Assembly: GCA_021845985.1 (NCBI GenBank)
Contig: JAJZES010000031.1
Coordinates: forward strand, 1 to 64,000
DNA length: 64,000 nucleotides
From: Pseudomonadota bacterium
GTDB lineage: Bacteria > Pseudomonadota > Alphaproteobacteria > Acetobacterales > Acetobacteraceae
Reading direction: 5' to 3'
A program made the position numbers and the translations under genes. The notes beneath the pieces are model-generated. The model saw only the letters and a list, made by a program, of their open reading frames with translations. It had not been told where the DNA came from and ran no database searches. Numbering within the stretch: position 1 is the first letter of the stretch; the number at the start of each line of letters is the position of its first letter. Below, in pieces: positions 1 through 8,659 of the stretch.

Positions 1-276
1 AAGGTCCGCCTCGGCGGCATGTCCCCCAGCCTGCCGACCAGCGATGCCGGCAAGGTCCGCCTCGGCGGCATGTCCCCCAGCCTGCCGACCAGCGATGCCG
101 GCAAGGTCCGCCTCGGCGGCATGTCCCCCAGCCTGCCGACCAGCGATGCCGGCAAGGTCCGCCTCGGCGGCATGTCCCCCAGCCTGCCGACCAGCGATGC
201 CGGCAAGGTCCGCCTCGGCGGCATGTCCCAGAGCCTGCCGACCAGCGATGCCGGCAAGGTCCGCCTCGGCGGCATG
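1..276. repeat. 51-bp tandem direct repeat, 5 full copies plus 21 bp
   Basis: Units start at 1, 52, 103, 154, 205 and 256 (partial). The first four are identical; the fifth differs at two adjacent bases (ccc to cag near 230). Because 51 is a multiple of 3, all frames stay in phase. In the frame open from base 1 each unit encodes 17 residues, MSPSLPTSDAGKVRLGG, ending at a TGA at 289-291. There are no unique spacers, so it is not a CRISPR. The array continues past the left edge, so its full length and host gene cannot be seen. Confidence 0.95.
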
Positions 277-291
277 CGCCCATCGGTTTGA
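1..291 (+). CDS. Possible C-terminal end of a 17-residue-repeat protein (5' truncated)
   Basis: The frame is open from the first base and runs through the tandem repeat to a TGA at 289-291, ending in the non-repeat residues MRPSV. The unit (MSPSLPTSDAGKVRLGG) mixes Ser/Pro with a Gly/Lys/Arg segment. I do not assign it to a family. Other frames are also open, so translation is not proven; the chosen frame is the only one in which the repeat gives a balanced, non-Cys/Ala-rich peptide. No ribosome-binding site can be judged because the start lies outside the window. It may equally be a non-coding minisatellite. Confidence 0.35.
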   Translation, partial: KVRLGGMSPSLPTSDAGKVRLGGMSPSLPTSDAGKVRLGGMSPSLPTSDAGKVRLGGMSPSLPTSDAGKVRLGGMSQSLPTSDAGKVRLGGMRPSV

Positions 292-393
292 AATACGATT
301 GACGACGCAGTCGATCTCGCAAATTGTGCTCGCGCCGGCCGGGTCCAGATCCCGGCTGGCAGAAGCGTTTTGTCGCCGGCCGGGAGATCGCTG

Positions 394-1203
394 ATGCCTG
401 ACTCCACTATGCCAGCCGCGGACGTGACCGCCGGGACCAAGCATCCGCACGTCATCTTCCACCGGCTGATCCCCCAGGCGCGCCTGCCGCAGCGCGCCGA
501 CCGCTCCGCCGCCGGCACGCTGCCGACCCGGGCCTTCCGCTATTGCGAGCCGGTCGTCACCGCATCGGCCTTTGGCTACTACATCTTCCCCCCGATCAAT
601 TTCAGCCTGATGTGGGACGGTTCCGAAGTCACCTGGACGTATGACGGCGCAGACGGCTGGATGCCGCTGAAAACGGCCCAGTTCCCACATTTCGCGGCCC
701 ATTTCGATGACCATGCCCCCGAGGAAATCCGCGGCTTCTCGCCGCCGTTTCTGGGCGTGTTTCCCGAACCTGGCGTGCTGCAGATGTGGAGCGGGCTGGT
801 CATGCGCACCGCGCCGGGTTGGAGCACACTGATCCGCCCCTGTGCCAATTTGCCGCGCAGCGGTGGTTACGAACTCTATGAAGGAATCATTGAGACCGAT
901 CGCTGGTTTGGCCCGCTCATTACCAATATGCGCCTGACCAAGACCAATGTGCCGATCGAGTTCCGCGCCGATTTCCCGATGATGCAGGTGCAGCCGCTGC
1001 CTCGCGCGGCCCTGGATGACCAGTTGCTCAACAACTACGAACTGGTGCCGGCGATGAATCAGCTCAGCCCCGAGGACTGGGACGATTTCTATGATACGGT
1101 GGTGCGCCCGAACGTGATGGAAAAGCGCCCGCGGGGCCAATATGCCGCTGCGGCACGCAAACGGCGGAAGGCAGAAGGCAGCGGCGACGCCAGCGAGGGG
1201 TAA
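394..1203 (+). CDS. Hypothetical protein, DUF6065-like
   Basis: Encodes 269 residues from the ATG at 394, preceded by GGAG about 7 bases upstream; a TTG at 370 in the same frame has no such site. The N-terminal half has an aromatic-rich stretch around residues 50-80 (FGYYIFPPINFSLMWDG). A mid segment (EPGVLQMWSGLVMRTAPGW) and NLPRSGGYELYEG follow, resembling the DUF6065 family of cytoplasmic proteins of unknown function. The C terminus is basic (RPRGQYAAAARKRRK). No signal peptide or membrane helix is visible. It stands alone, converging on the regulator gene with only 11 bp between the stops. The family call is by recollection of sequence pattern and is tentative. Confidence 0.75.
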   Translation: MPDSTMPAADVTAGTKHPHVIFHRLIPQARLPQRADRSAAGTLPTRAFRYCEPVVTASAFGYYIFPPINFSLMWDGSEVTWTYDGADGWMPLKTAQFPHFAAHFDDHAPEEIRGFSPPFLGVFPEPGVLQMWSGLVMRTAPGWSTLIRPCANLPRSGGYELYEGIIETDRWFGPLITNMRLTKTNVPIEFRADFPMMQVQPLPRAALDDQLLNNYELVPAMNQLSPEDWDDFYDTVVRPNVMEKRPRGQYAAAARKRRKAEGSGDASEG

Positions 1204-1214
1204 TGGGCGCGGCG

Positions 1215-3284
1215 CTACTCTGGAACGCCCGCAAGTCTCAGGCCCGCGGCGTAGCGCGTGCGGTGCTCTGGCATTTCAAACGGGCAGTTGGAAAGGAACT
1301 TGCTGACGGTAAAATCCGGTTCGATGGTCTCCAGCCGTTCGTGCACCGACTGCGCCTCCTCGATCAGGTTAAGGTGGCCCAGAGCGGCGAGATATGGCTT
1401 GCAGGCGCCGGAGAACGCCGGATTCATTTCGCTGACCCCGCGCCCGACGGCGACCGCGCCGGTGTAATCCTGCTTGAGCAGCCGGACGATGATCAGCGCG
1501 GTATCGAAGAAAAACGCATGCGGATCAATCGGCGACAATTTCTTATAGCGCTGCAGCCGCCGGTCGGCTTCGTCCAACTCGCCCATATAGGCAAAGGCCA
1601 CCCCGGAGAGGTTCCACGCCATTGCCAGATTCGGGTTGAGCGTCAGCGCCCGCTCATGCAGCGAAATCGCTTCACGCAGCCGGCGATGGATGTAGGCACG
1701 CACATGGCCGGCGATGGTCAGTGCCTTGGCGTCCTGCGGATCAAGCATGATGGCGCGCTCGGCGAGCCGTCCGGCCTCGGCGATGCTGAGGCTGGAGTCG
1801 TCCGACCAGTCCTGACCGGCGAGAAAGATGTGCCAATAGGCATACCCGGCATGGGCGGCGGCGTAATCCGGTTCCAGCGCGATTGCTTGGCGCAACAACT
1901 CTCCTGCCTGCATGAACAGCGGCCGCTCCAGCCGGTCGATCAGCGCCAGCGCCCGCAGCAGCAGATCATAGGCGCTGGCGTCCGCCACCGGGCGGGAGGC
2001 GACGCGCTGCGACTCGATCAGCAGGATTTCCGGGTCGATCTGCGCCACCACCTCGGCCGCGATCTCGTCCTGCAGCACCAGCAGGTCTTCCGCCTGGCGG
2101 TCGAAACGACGCGACCAGACCACCTGGTTGCCGGCGCGCAGGTCAAGCAGACGCATGGCGATGCGCAGCCGGCCGGGCACCCGCTGCACCGTGCCGTCGA
2201 GCAGGAAATGGATGTCAAAGGCGCGGCGGATCGCCGTCTCGTCGCGCGTCTGCATGGCAAACCGCGCCAACGACCCCGAGGAGACGAGAAACATCCAGCG
2301 AAAGCGCGCCAGCGCCGCGGTGATTTCTTCGGCCAGCCCGACGCCGAGATGCGCCTCCTCCTCCGTCGTGCCGACCAGCTGCAGCGGCATCACGCCAACC
2401 CGCGCGCCACCCCGCGGCACCGGGGCGGCGGCCTCCGCCCGCGACTCGGATCGCGCCTCCTGGCGTGGCGAGGGCCGCGACGGCAGCACCACCGGCGGCG
2501 CTGCCACCGGGCGCTGGGTGCCGCTCGCCCGCACCTCGGCGATCAGCCGCGCCGTCTCCTCCGATGGCTGGGCGTCGAGCATGTCGGCCAGCGCATTGCG
2601 GCACCGATCGAACGCCTGGATCGCCTGACCACGTTCGCCGCGCGCCGCATGGGCGCGAATCGTCGCCCGCCACGCCCCCTCATGCGCCCGGTCGATCGAC
2701 AGCAACTGATGCGCCGCCAGCAGCATCGCCTCTGGCTCCGTCTGCTCGCGCAGGATGTGCTCGGCGATCGAACGTCCTTTGTCGCGCAGACGCTCCCGCT
2801 CGCTGGCAAGCCAGGCGTCGAAGGCCGGATCGACCCCGTCCAGGTCTTCCAGCAATTCGCCGTCCAGCAGCGACAGTCCGGCCGGCCGCGCCGCCGTCGC
2901 CCGCATCACCTCATCGACATCGACCCACGCCGTGCCCGGCCGCAGTGCCAGATGATCCCGCGTCACCGTCAGCACCGCCTGCCCGGCATCGCCCAGCGTA
3001 TCCAGCAGCCGATGGATCTCCTGGCGCAGCGAGGCCCGCGCCTGTTCCTCCGGGCGGCGGCTCCACAGCAGTTCGGCCAGTTTGCCGCGCAGCATCTGCT
3101 TGGGCGACGACAGCGCCAGCACCGCCAGCAGCGCCCGCGTCTTGCGCCCGGTGGGCAGCACGCCATCGCTGTTCAGCGTCCAGACTTCCATCTGGCCGAT
3201 CAACCGCAGCCGCAGCGCCACTGCCTCACTCGCCGCGGGCTGCGGCGCATGGGCGGGCAGACGTTGAGGGGCGCTGACGATCAT
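1215..3284 (-). CDS. SARP/BTAD-type transcriptional regulator with TPR repeats
   Basis: A 689-residue protein from the ATG at 3284 (an upstream in-frame start at 3320 would add 12 residues). Residues about 25-100 form an OmpR-like winged-helix SARP DNA-binding domain (LRLRLIGQMEVW, GRKTRALLAVLAL, LAELLWSRRPEEQARASLRQEI). A helical bacterial transcriptional activation domain follows to about residue 270. A low-complexity linker leads to a TolB/FlgO-like segment (LGVGLAEEITAALARF, LLDGTVQRVPGRLRI). The C-terminal half is a run of TPR-like helices (AEAGRLAERAIMLDP, SLHERALTLNPNLAMAWN). The architecture is that of alphaproteobacterial adenylate-cyclase-like or BTAD regulators; no receiver or cyclase domain is present. 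Its targets are unknown. It lies downstream of gshA on the same strand, 83 bp away. Confidence 0.85.
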   Translation of the reverse strand: MIVSAPQRLPAHAPQPAASEAVALRLRLIGQMEVWTLNSDGVLPTGRKTRALLAVLALSSPKQMLRGKLAELLWSRRPEEQARASLRQEIHRLLDTLGDAGQAVLTVTRDHLALRPGTAWVDVDEVMRATAARPAGLSLLDGELLEDLDGVDPAFDAWLASERERLRDKGRSIAEHILREQTEPEAMLLAAHQLLSIDRAHEGAWRATIRAHAARGERGQAIQAFDRCRNALADMLDAQPSEETARLIAEVRASGTQRPVAAPPVVLPSRPSPRQEARSESRAEAAAPVPRGGARVGVMPLQLVGTTEEEAHLGVGLAEEITAALARFRWMFLVSSGSLARFAMQTRDETAIRRAFDIHFLLDGTVQRVPGRLRIAMRLLDLRAGNQVVWSRRFDRQAEDLLVLQDEIAAEVVAQIDPEILLIESQRVASRPVADASAYDLLLRALALIDRLERPLFMQAGELLRQAIALEPDYAAAHAGYAYWHIFLAGQDWSDDSSLSIAEAGRLAERAIMLDPQDAKALTIAGHVRAYIHRRLREAISLHERALTLNPNLAMAWNLSGVAFAYMGELDEADRRLQRYKKLSPIDPHAFFFDTALIIVRLLKQDYTGAVAVGRGVSEMNPAFSGACKPYLAALGHLNLIEEAQSVHERLETIEPDFTVSKFLSNCPFEMPEHRTRYAAGLRLAGVPE

Positions 3285-3367
3285 CCCACGATATGAACGC
3301 GCCGGCGCCGGAAATGGCAAGTCCGGCGTGTGGCTTTCATGGATATGACGGGATGGAAACTACCCGG

Positions 3368-4729
3368 TCAGACCGAAGCTGCATCGAAAATCGGCCGCAC
3401 ATCGCCCTGCCAGTCGCCGTGGAACCGCTCCAACCAGCGCTCCGCCTGGGTCGGTGCGCCGGCGGCAATCGCCTCCAGCGGCGCCAGATGGATGCGCTCG
3501 TCCTGCCCGGTGGCGTCGCGGCGGGCGCGGGCAAGCAGCCCCTCGCTGGCGATGGCCACCATGCGCCGTGCCAGATCGGCCACGCTGCCGCCGGCGAACG
3601 GCGTCGCCAGTGCCCGCCGCGGCACCTCGGCGCGGATCTGCGCATAGTCCGTCCACGGCCGCTCGCGCACCAGCGCATCCGCCGCCGCCAGTGCCGCCTC
3701 GTCATAAAGCAGCCCGACCCAGAGCGCCGATTGCGCCACCATCATCTCCGGCGTGCCGGCATCGGCGCCGCGCATCTCCAGGAACCGCTTGACCCGGACA
3801 TCGGTGAACGCGGTCGTCATATGGTCGGCGAAATCCCCCACCGTCGCCGGCCCGGTCCCGGCCACATCCAGCCGGCCGGCGATGAAATCGCGGAACGAGC
3901 GGCCGGCGACATCGATGTAGCGACCGTCGCGATGGACGAAATACATCGGCACGTCGAGCAGCCACTCGACATAGCGCTCGAAGCCGAACGACTCGGCAAA
4001 GAACGCCTCTGGCATGCCGGTTCGGTGCGGGTCAGTATCGGTCCAGACATGCGCGCGGTACGACAGGAAGCCATTCGGCCGGCCTTCGGTGAACGGCGAA
4101 TTGGCAAACAAGGCGGTCGCCACCGGCTGCAACGCCAGAGAGACGCGCAGCTTGCGCGCCATGTCGGCTTCCGAGCTGTAATCGAGGTTGACCTGCACCG
4201 TGCAGGTGCGCGTCATCATGTCGAGGCCGAGACTGCCGACCACCTGCATGTAGCGGCGCATGATCGCATAGCGGCCCTTCGGCATCCACGGCATCGCAGC
4301 GCGCGGCAGCGTCGGATGAAACCCGAGCGGGGCAAAGCCGATGCCGAGCGGTGCCGCCGCGGCGCGCACCGCCGCCAGATGCGCCTCCAGCTCGGCGCGC
4401 GTCGCATGCAGCGTGCCGAGCAGGCCGCCGGATAATTCGAGCTGCCCGGCCGGTTCCAGCGACACCGAGGCGTCGCCGTGCTTGAGGCCGATCGGCTTGC
4501 CAGCGTCGAGGATCGGGCTCCAGCCTGCCACCGCCATCCGCTCCAGCAGCGCGCGGATGCCGTCCGGCGCATAGGGCGGCGGGGTCAGGTCGGCATGGCG
4601 AAAGCCGAATTTTTCATGCTCGGTACCGATGGCAAACTCCGCACGCGGCTTGCAGCCGGCGGCGATGTGGTCGGCAAGCTGGCGCACCGAGGTAATCGGC
4701 GTCGCGTCGGCGTCTCCGGGGTTCGACAT
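3368..4729 (-). CDS. gshA: Glutamate--cysteine ligase (plant/alphaproteobacterial type)
   Basis: Catalyses ATP-dependent joining of glutamate and cysteine, the first step of glutathione synthesis, in the cytoplasm. The 453-residue length fits the GCS2/plant-type family, not the 518-residue E. coli type. Diagnostic motifs are IGTEHEKFGF at residues 34-43 and SLEPAGQLELSGG at about 90-102. The start MSNPGDADATP is the most upstream ATG after rsmE, whose stop lies 29 bp upstream, so the two are probably co-transcribed. The gshA-rsmE-ubiA neighbourhood is common in alphaproteobacteria, which supports the assignment. Confidence 0.95.
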   Translation of the reverse strand: MSNPGDADATPITSVRQLADHIAAGCKPRAEFAIGTEHEKFGFRHADLTPPPYAPDGIRALLERMAVAGWSPILDAGKPIGLKHGDASVSLEPAGQLELSGGLLGTLHATRAELEAHLAAVRAAAAPLGIGFAPLGFHPTLPRAAMPWMPKGRYAIMRRYMQVVGSLGLDMMTRTCTVQVNLDYSSEADMARKLRVSLALQPVATALFANSPFTEGRPNGFLSYRAHVWTDTDPHRTGMPEAFFAESFGFERYVEWLLDVPMYFVHRDGRYIDVAGRSFRDFIAGRLDVAGTGPATVGDFADHMTTAFTDVRVKRFLEMRGADAGTPEMMVAQSALWVGLLYDEAALAAADALVRERPWTDYAQIRAEVPRRALATPFAGGSVADLARRMVAIASEGLLARARRDATGQDERIHLAPLEAIAAGAPTQAERWLERFHGDWQGDVRPIFDAASV

Positions 4730-4758
4730 CTGGCGTCCGTAGGTTTGCGGGCAGTCTC

Positions 4759-5466
4759 TTACCCAGTGACAGGCGCCTGCAACAGCGCCAGCCCGACGAT
4801 GGCGGCCGTCTCGGCCCGCAGGATGCGGGGACCGAGCGACACTGGCCTGACAAAGGCGTGCCGAGCCAGTTCGTCAAGCTCACCCGGCGAAAACCCTCCC
4901 TCCGGCCCGATCAGCAAGCCCGCCGGCTTGTGGGTCGGGCGCAGGCGCGGCGCCGCCGCCCGCTCGATCGCGGCGATCAGCGGGCGGTCACCCGGCCATG
5001 CGCCGAGCAGTGCGGCAAGACGTTGCGGTTCGCCGATCTCCGGCACCGTCAGCCGCTCCGACTGCTCGGCCGCCTCGACAGCGATGGCGCGCAGCCGGTC
5101 GATGTTGAGGCGGGGGACGTTGCCGCGCTCGGTCAGCGCCGGCAGCAGGGCGGCGACGCCGAGTTCGGTCGCCTTCTGCACCACCAGTTCCGTCGCATCC
5201 CGCTTCAGCGGCACGAAGACGAGCCACAGCGCCTCGTCATCGCGCTGCGGCCGCAGCCGCCGTACCGCCACGAGCTGCCCGCGCTCGCGCTTCAGGGCGA
5301 CGATCCGCGCCTCCCATTCACCCTCCCGGCCGTTGAAAAGGCGCAGCATGTCGCCCGCACCGCGGCGCATCACCGCGCCGAGGTAATGCGCCTGCGCCGG
5401 CGTGACATCGACGATCGCCTCGGCGGCGAGCGGGGCGGCGACGTGAAGGCGGATTGACCCGTGCAT
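4759..5466 (-). CDS. rsmE: 16S rRNA (uracil1498-N3)-methyltransferase
   Basis: Methylates U1498 of 16S rRNA in the assembled small subunit. The 235-residue product from the ATG at 5466 (MHGSIRLHV) matches the family length. The SPOUT knot signature is clear: IGPEGGFSPGE at residues 186-196 and LGPRILRAETA at 211-221; EQSER at 134-138 is also typical. An in-frame ATG at 5508 would add 14 unconserved residues. The start lies only 22 bp from the divergent ubiA ATG, so each promoter must lie within or beside the other coding region. Confidence 0.95.
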   Translation of the reverse strand: MHGSIRLHVAAPLAAEAIVDVTPAQAHYLGAVMRRGAGDMLRLFNGREGEWEARIVALKRERGQLVAVRRLRPQRDDEALWLVFVPLKRDATELVVQKATELGVAALLPALTERGNVPRLNIDRLRAIAVEAAEQSERLTVPEIGEPQRLAALLGAWPGDRPLIAAIERAAAPRLRPTHKPAGLLIGPEGGFSPGELDELARHAFVRPVSLGPRILRAETAAIVGLALLQAPVTG

Positions 5467-5488
5467 GGCGGGCAGGACATTAGCAGCG

Positions 5489-6388
5489 ATGGCCCCGCAC
5501 ACCGACATCGTCGCGACCGGTTTCGTCGCCCGCCTGCCGCCGGGCTGGCGCCCCTATGCGCTGCTGATGCGGCTGGATCGGCCGATCGGCTGGTGGCTGC
5601 TGTTCCTGCCCGGCCTGTGGTCGCTGCTGTTCGGCCGGCAACCGGCGGGGCGGACGGCGGCGCTCGTGGCAATGTTCCTGCTCGGCGCCATCCTGATGCG
5701 CGGCGCCGGCTGCGTCGTCAACGACATCTGGGACCGCGACCTCGACCGCCGCGTCAGCCGCACCGCCGGCCGGCCGCTCGCCGCCGGCACGGTGACATTG
5801 CGCCAGGCGCTGCTGTTGCTTGCCGCGCTGCTGGCGATCAGCCTCGTCATCCTGCTCATGCTGGCGCCGGCGGCGCGCCTCCTCGGCGTCGCCTCGCTGC
5901 TGCTGGTGGCGCTCTATCCGGCGGCCAAGCGGGTGACGTGGTGGCCGCAAATGATGCTCGGCTTCACCTTCGGCTGGGGTGCGCCGATGGGCTATGCCGC
6001 CGCGAGCGGCCGTCTCGATGCCGTCGCCGCCGCGCTCTATGCCGCGGCGATCGCCTGGATTCTCGGCTATGACACGATCTACGCCCACCAGGATCGCGAG
6101 GACGACGCGCTGGTCGGCATCCGTTCGACAGCCCGGCTGTTCGGCGACCGCAGCCGCCCGTTCCTCGCAATCTGCTATGGCGCGACCCTGGCGCTGCTGG
6201 CGCTCGCCGGCCACCTCGCCGGACTCGCGGTGTGGTTCGATGTCGCGCTGATCCTGCCGGCGGCGCTGCTGGCATGGCAGGTGGTGGCGCTCGACATCGA
6301 CGATCCGGCGCTCTGCCTGCGTCTGTTCAAGGTCAACCGCGATGTCGGCCTCGCCGTCGCGCTGGCGGTCCTGGTTGGCCGGATGTGA
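5489..6388 (+). CDS. ubiA: 4-hydroxybenzoate polyprenyltransferase
   Basis: Integral membrane enzyme that attaches the polyprenyl tail to 4-hydroxybenzoate in ubiquinone synthesis. From the ATG at 5489 it has 299 residues with many hydrophobic helices. Both prenyl-diphosphate/Mg-binding Asp motifs are present: NDIWDRDLD at residues 78-86 and DTIYAHQDREDD at 195-206. LRLDRPIGWWLLFLPG-type sequence near the N terminus (MRLDRPIGWWLLFLPGLW) is characteristic. An ATG at 5465 is also in frame and overlaps the rsmE start codon on the other strand. The stop overlaps the GTG start of the next gene by 4 bp. Confidence 0.95.
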   Translation: MAPHTDIVATGFVARLPPGWRPYALLMRLDRPIGWWLLFLPGLWSLLFGRQPAGRTAALVAMFLLGAILMRGAGCVVNDIWDRDLDRRVSRTAGRPLAAGTVTLRQALLLLAALLAISLVILLMLAPAARLLGVASLLLVALYPAAKRVTWWPQMMLGFTFGWGAPMGYAAASGRLDAVAAALYAAAIAWILGYDTIYAHQDREDDALVGIRSTARLFGDRSRPFLAICYGATLALLALAGHLAGLAVWFDVALILPAALLAWQVVALDIDDPALCLRLFKVNRDVGLAVALAVLVGRM

Positions 6389-7032
6389 CCGACGCGGCTG
6401 GCTTCGTGCGCGCCAACACCATCCTCACCCGCGCCCCGCTGCTGCCGGAGATCGCGCTGCATCTGGCGAGCGAAATCACCCCGATCTGGCAGGCGACCGA
6501 GGCATGGCTGGCGGAGACCGGCACCGAGCCGCCGTTCTGGGCCTTCGCCTGGCCGGGCGGGCAGGCGTTGGCGCGCCATATTCTCGATCATCCGGCAACG
6601 GTCGCCGGCCGGCGCGTGCTGGATTTCGCCGCCGGCTGCGGCATTGCCGCAATCGCCGCCGCGCTGGCCGGGGCCGCATCGGTGGAGGCGGTGGAGATCG
6701 ACCCGATCGCCACCGCCGCCGTCCATCTCAACGCCGCAGCCAACGCCGCCGCGGTCATCGCCCGCACCGCCGATCTGGTCGGCGCGTCCTGCCGCTGGGA
6801 TCTGATCCTGTGCGGCGATGTCTGCTACGAGGCACCGATGACCGGGCATATCCTGCCCTGGCTGCGCACCCTGGCGGCAACCGCCGAGGTGTGGGTGGCC
6901 GATCCCGGCCGCGCCTATCTGCCGCGCCAGGGTCTGGCACCGTTCGCCCGATACACCGTGCCGACGACCACCGAACTGGAAGACCGCGTGGAACGGGTGG
7001 TGACCATCGGCCGCCTCGCGCCCGCGCCCTGA
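6385..7032 (+). CDS. Class I SAM methyltransferase, ETF-beta lysine methyltransferase-like
   Basis: A 215-residue protein starting at a GTG (6385) that overlaps the ubiA stop in a GTGA arrangement, implying translational coupling. SAM-binding motif I is LDFAAGCGIAA at residues 79-89, followed by VEAVEIDPIA. The preceding FWAFAWPGGQALARHILDHP (residues 51-70) is typical of the METTL20/EtfB lysine methyltransferase group and of L11 methyltransferase-like annotations. The later DLILCGDVCYE fits motif IV. The likely substrate is therefore a protein lysine, possibly the electron-transfer flavoprotein beta subunit. This is an inference from the family, since no etfB is in the window. Confidence 0.88.
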   Translation: MTDAAGFVRANTILTRAPLLPEIALHLASEITPIWQATEAWLAETGTEPPFWAFAWPGGQALARHILDHPATVAGRRVLDFAAGCGIAAIAAALAGAASVEAVEIDPIATAAVHLNAAANAAAVIARTADLVGASCRWDLILCGDVCYEAPMTGHILPWLRTLAATAEVWVADPGRAYLPRQGLAPFARYTVPTTTELEDRVERVVTIGRLAPAP

Positions 7033-7076
7033 AACACATGGGACACCCACCGCGCCGATCTGGCCGTCGCGCGACG

Positions 7077-7739
7077 CTATTCCCGCGCCAGCACCCGGTC
7101 ATTGATGAAACTGGCAAGGCCGTGGGCGCGAAACCCGGCGCGCAGCGCGGCCTCGTCATAGTCATCGCGCACCCAGTCGAGAAACGGCCGGCGGCCCTCC
7201 GCGGTCGCCGCGTAATGCAGGAAAAACGCGTCGAGCACGCCGGTCGGTGAGCCACTGAAATGCCCGTGACGCCAGGAAAGCTGGCGCAGCGCGTCGCGTG
7301 CCGTACCTCCCTCGAACAGCAGCGCCAGCCCGGCCGCCAGCCCGGTGCGGTCGGCGCCGGACTTGCAGTGCATCAGCGCCGGTCTGGCCATGCTGGTATA
7401 AAGTGCATGAAACCGCAGGATACGCTCGCGGTGCGGGGCGCCGCGACTCTCGAATGCCATGTCGATATGGTCGATGCCGAGCCGCTGCGCCGCGTCGCGC
7501 GACAGCGCGTCGGAGCCGCAGCGCCGGTGGCCGCGCAGATTGACCAGGGTGCGCAGTTGATAGCGCCGCACCAGCGCCGCCAGCCGCGCCGGTGTCGGGT
7601 GGTTGCAGCGATACAGCGCGCCCGGAATCACCGCGGAGAAATTGTCCCACACGGTGCGGAACACCGCATGATCGACGAACAGACTGTCGATCCAGGCGCG
7701 GCGGCGTCCGTCCGGGGTGGTTACGTCACCGGCAAACAT
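7077..7739 (-). CDS. Tyrosine/dual-specificity phosphatase family protein
   Basis: Encodes 220 residues from the ATG at 7739. The cysteine phosphatase P-loop CX5R is intact: HCKSGADRTG at residues 124-133, with Cys125 as nucleophile and Arg131. An upstream segment (ALYRCNHPTPARLAALVRRY, TLVNLRGHRR) matches the fold of small bacterial DSP/PTP-like phosphatases, in which an Asp acts as general acid. The substrate is unknown. It lies 118 bp downstream of sdhB on the same strand and may be read through from the sdh operon; that position is where some proteobacteria keep sdhE, but this is not SdhE. Confidence 0.88.
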   Translation of the reverse strand: MFAGDVTTPDGRRRAWIDSLFVDHAVFRTVWDNFSAVIPGALYRCNHPTPARLAALVRRYQLRTLVNLRGHRRCGSDALSRDAAQRLGIDHIDMAFESRGAPHRERILRFHALYTSMARPALMHCKSGADRTGLAAGLALLFEGGTARDALRQLSWRHGHFSGSPTGVLDAFFLHYAATAEGRRPFLDWVRDDYDEAALRAGFRAHGLASFINDRVLARE

Positions 7740-7857
7740 GCGCCCGCCCTGTGGTGCCGCCGGCGGCCGGCGCCCCGCTCCGGGCACTGGCTGAACCGGT
7801 CCGCATCATCAAGCCCGTGCTCCGACGCATACGGTGCCTTCTGACTATGTCCGGGCG

Positions 7858-8640
7858 CTAGCCCTGCCGTTCGACCAGCAACTGTTTGATCTCGGCAATC
7901 GCCTTCGCCGGGTTCAAGCCTTTCGGGCAGGTCTGGGTGCAGTTCATGATGGTGTGGCAGCGGTACAGCTTGAACGGGTCCTCCAGCGCATCCAGCCGAT
8001 CGCCGGTGCGTTCGTCGCGGCTGTCGTTGATCCAGCGCGCGGCGGCGAGCAGCACCGCCGGGCCGAGATAGCGGTCGCCGTTCCACCAGTAGCTCGGGCA
8101 CGAGGTGGTGCAGCAGAAACACAGGATGCACTCCCACAGCCCGTCCAGCTTGGCGCGCTCCTCGCGGCTCTGCCGCCGCTCCGCATCCGGCGGCGCCGGA
8201 GTGTCGGCCTGCAGCCACGGTTCGATGCTGCGCAACTGCGCATAGGCCTGGCTGAGATCGGGCACCAGATCCTTGACCACCGGCATGTGCGGCAGCGGAT
8301 TGATCTGCACCGCGCCCTTCACCTCCTCGATCGGCTTGAGACAGGCGAGCGTGTTGGTGCCGTCGATGTTCATGGCGCAACTGCCGCAGATGCCCTCGCG
8401 GCAGGAGCGGCGGAAGGTCAGCGTGCTATCGACCTCGTTCTTGATCTTGATCAGCGCGTCGAGCACCATTGGCCCGCAGGCATCGAGATCGATCTCATAG
8501 GTGTCGGTGCGCGGGTTCTCGCCGTCATCGGGATTCCAGCGATAGATCTTGAACGAGCGCAGCCGGGTGGCGCCCTTGGCGGCAACATGGGTCTTGCCGG
8601 TGCGGACCTTGCTGTTGGCAGGGAGAGTGAACTCGGCCAT
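7858..8640 (-). CDS. sdhB: Succinate dehydrogenase iron-sulfur subunit
   Basis: Complex II subunit that passes electrons from the SdhA flavin to ubiquinone; 260 residues from the ATG at 8640. The 2Fe-2S ligands are Cys80, 85, 88 and 100 (CREGICGSC). The 4Fe-4S and 3Fe-4S clusters are bound by [11 protein letters not shown] (171-181) and [14 protein letters not shown] (228-241). It is the last gene of sdhCDAB, 19 bp after sdhA. An in-frame ATG 18 codons upstream lies inside sdhA and is unlikely. Confidence 0.98.
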   Translation of the reverse strand: MAEFTLPANSKVRTGKTHVAAKGATRLRSFKIYRWNPDDGENPRTDTYEIDLDACGPMVLDALIKIKNEVDSTLTFRRSCREGICGSCAMNIDGTNTLACLKPIEEVKGAVQINPLPHMPVVKDLVPDLSQAYAQLRSIEPWLQADTPAPPDAERRQSREERAKLDGLWECILCFCCTTSCPSYWWNGDRYLGPAVLLAAARWINDSRDERTGDRLDALEDPFKLYRCHTIMNCTQTCPKGLNPAKAIAEIKQLLVERQG

Positions 8641-8659
8641 TGGCGTCGGCGCCTTTCGC

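Noticed and set aside
1-276. CRISPR array
   Set aside because: Units are directly abutting and identical with no variable spacers and no cas genes.
7077-7739. sdhE (flavinylation factor) after sdhB
   Set aside because: The protein is 220 residues with a CX5R phosphatase loop; SdhE is about 90 residues with an RGxxE motif.
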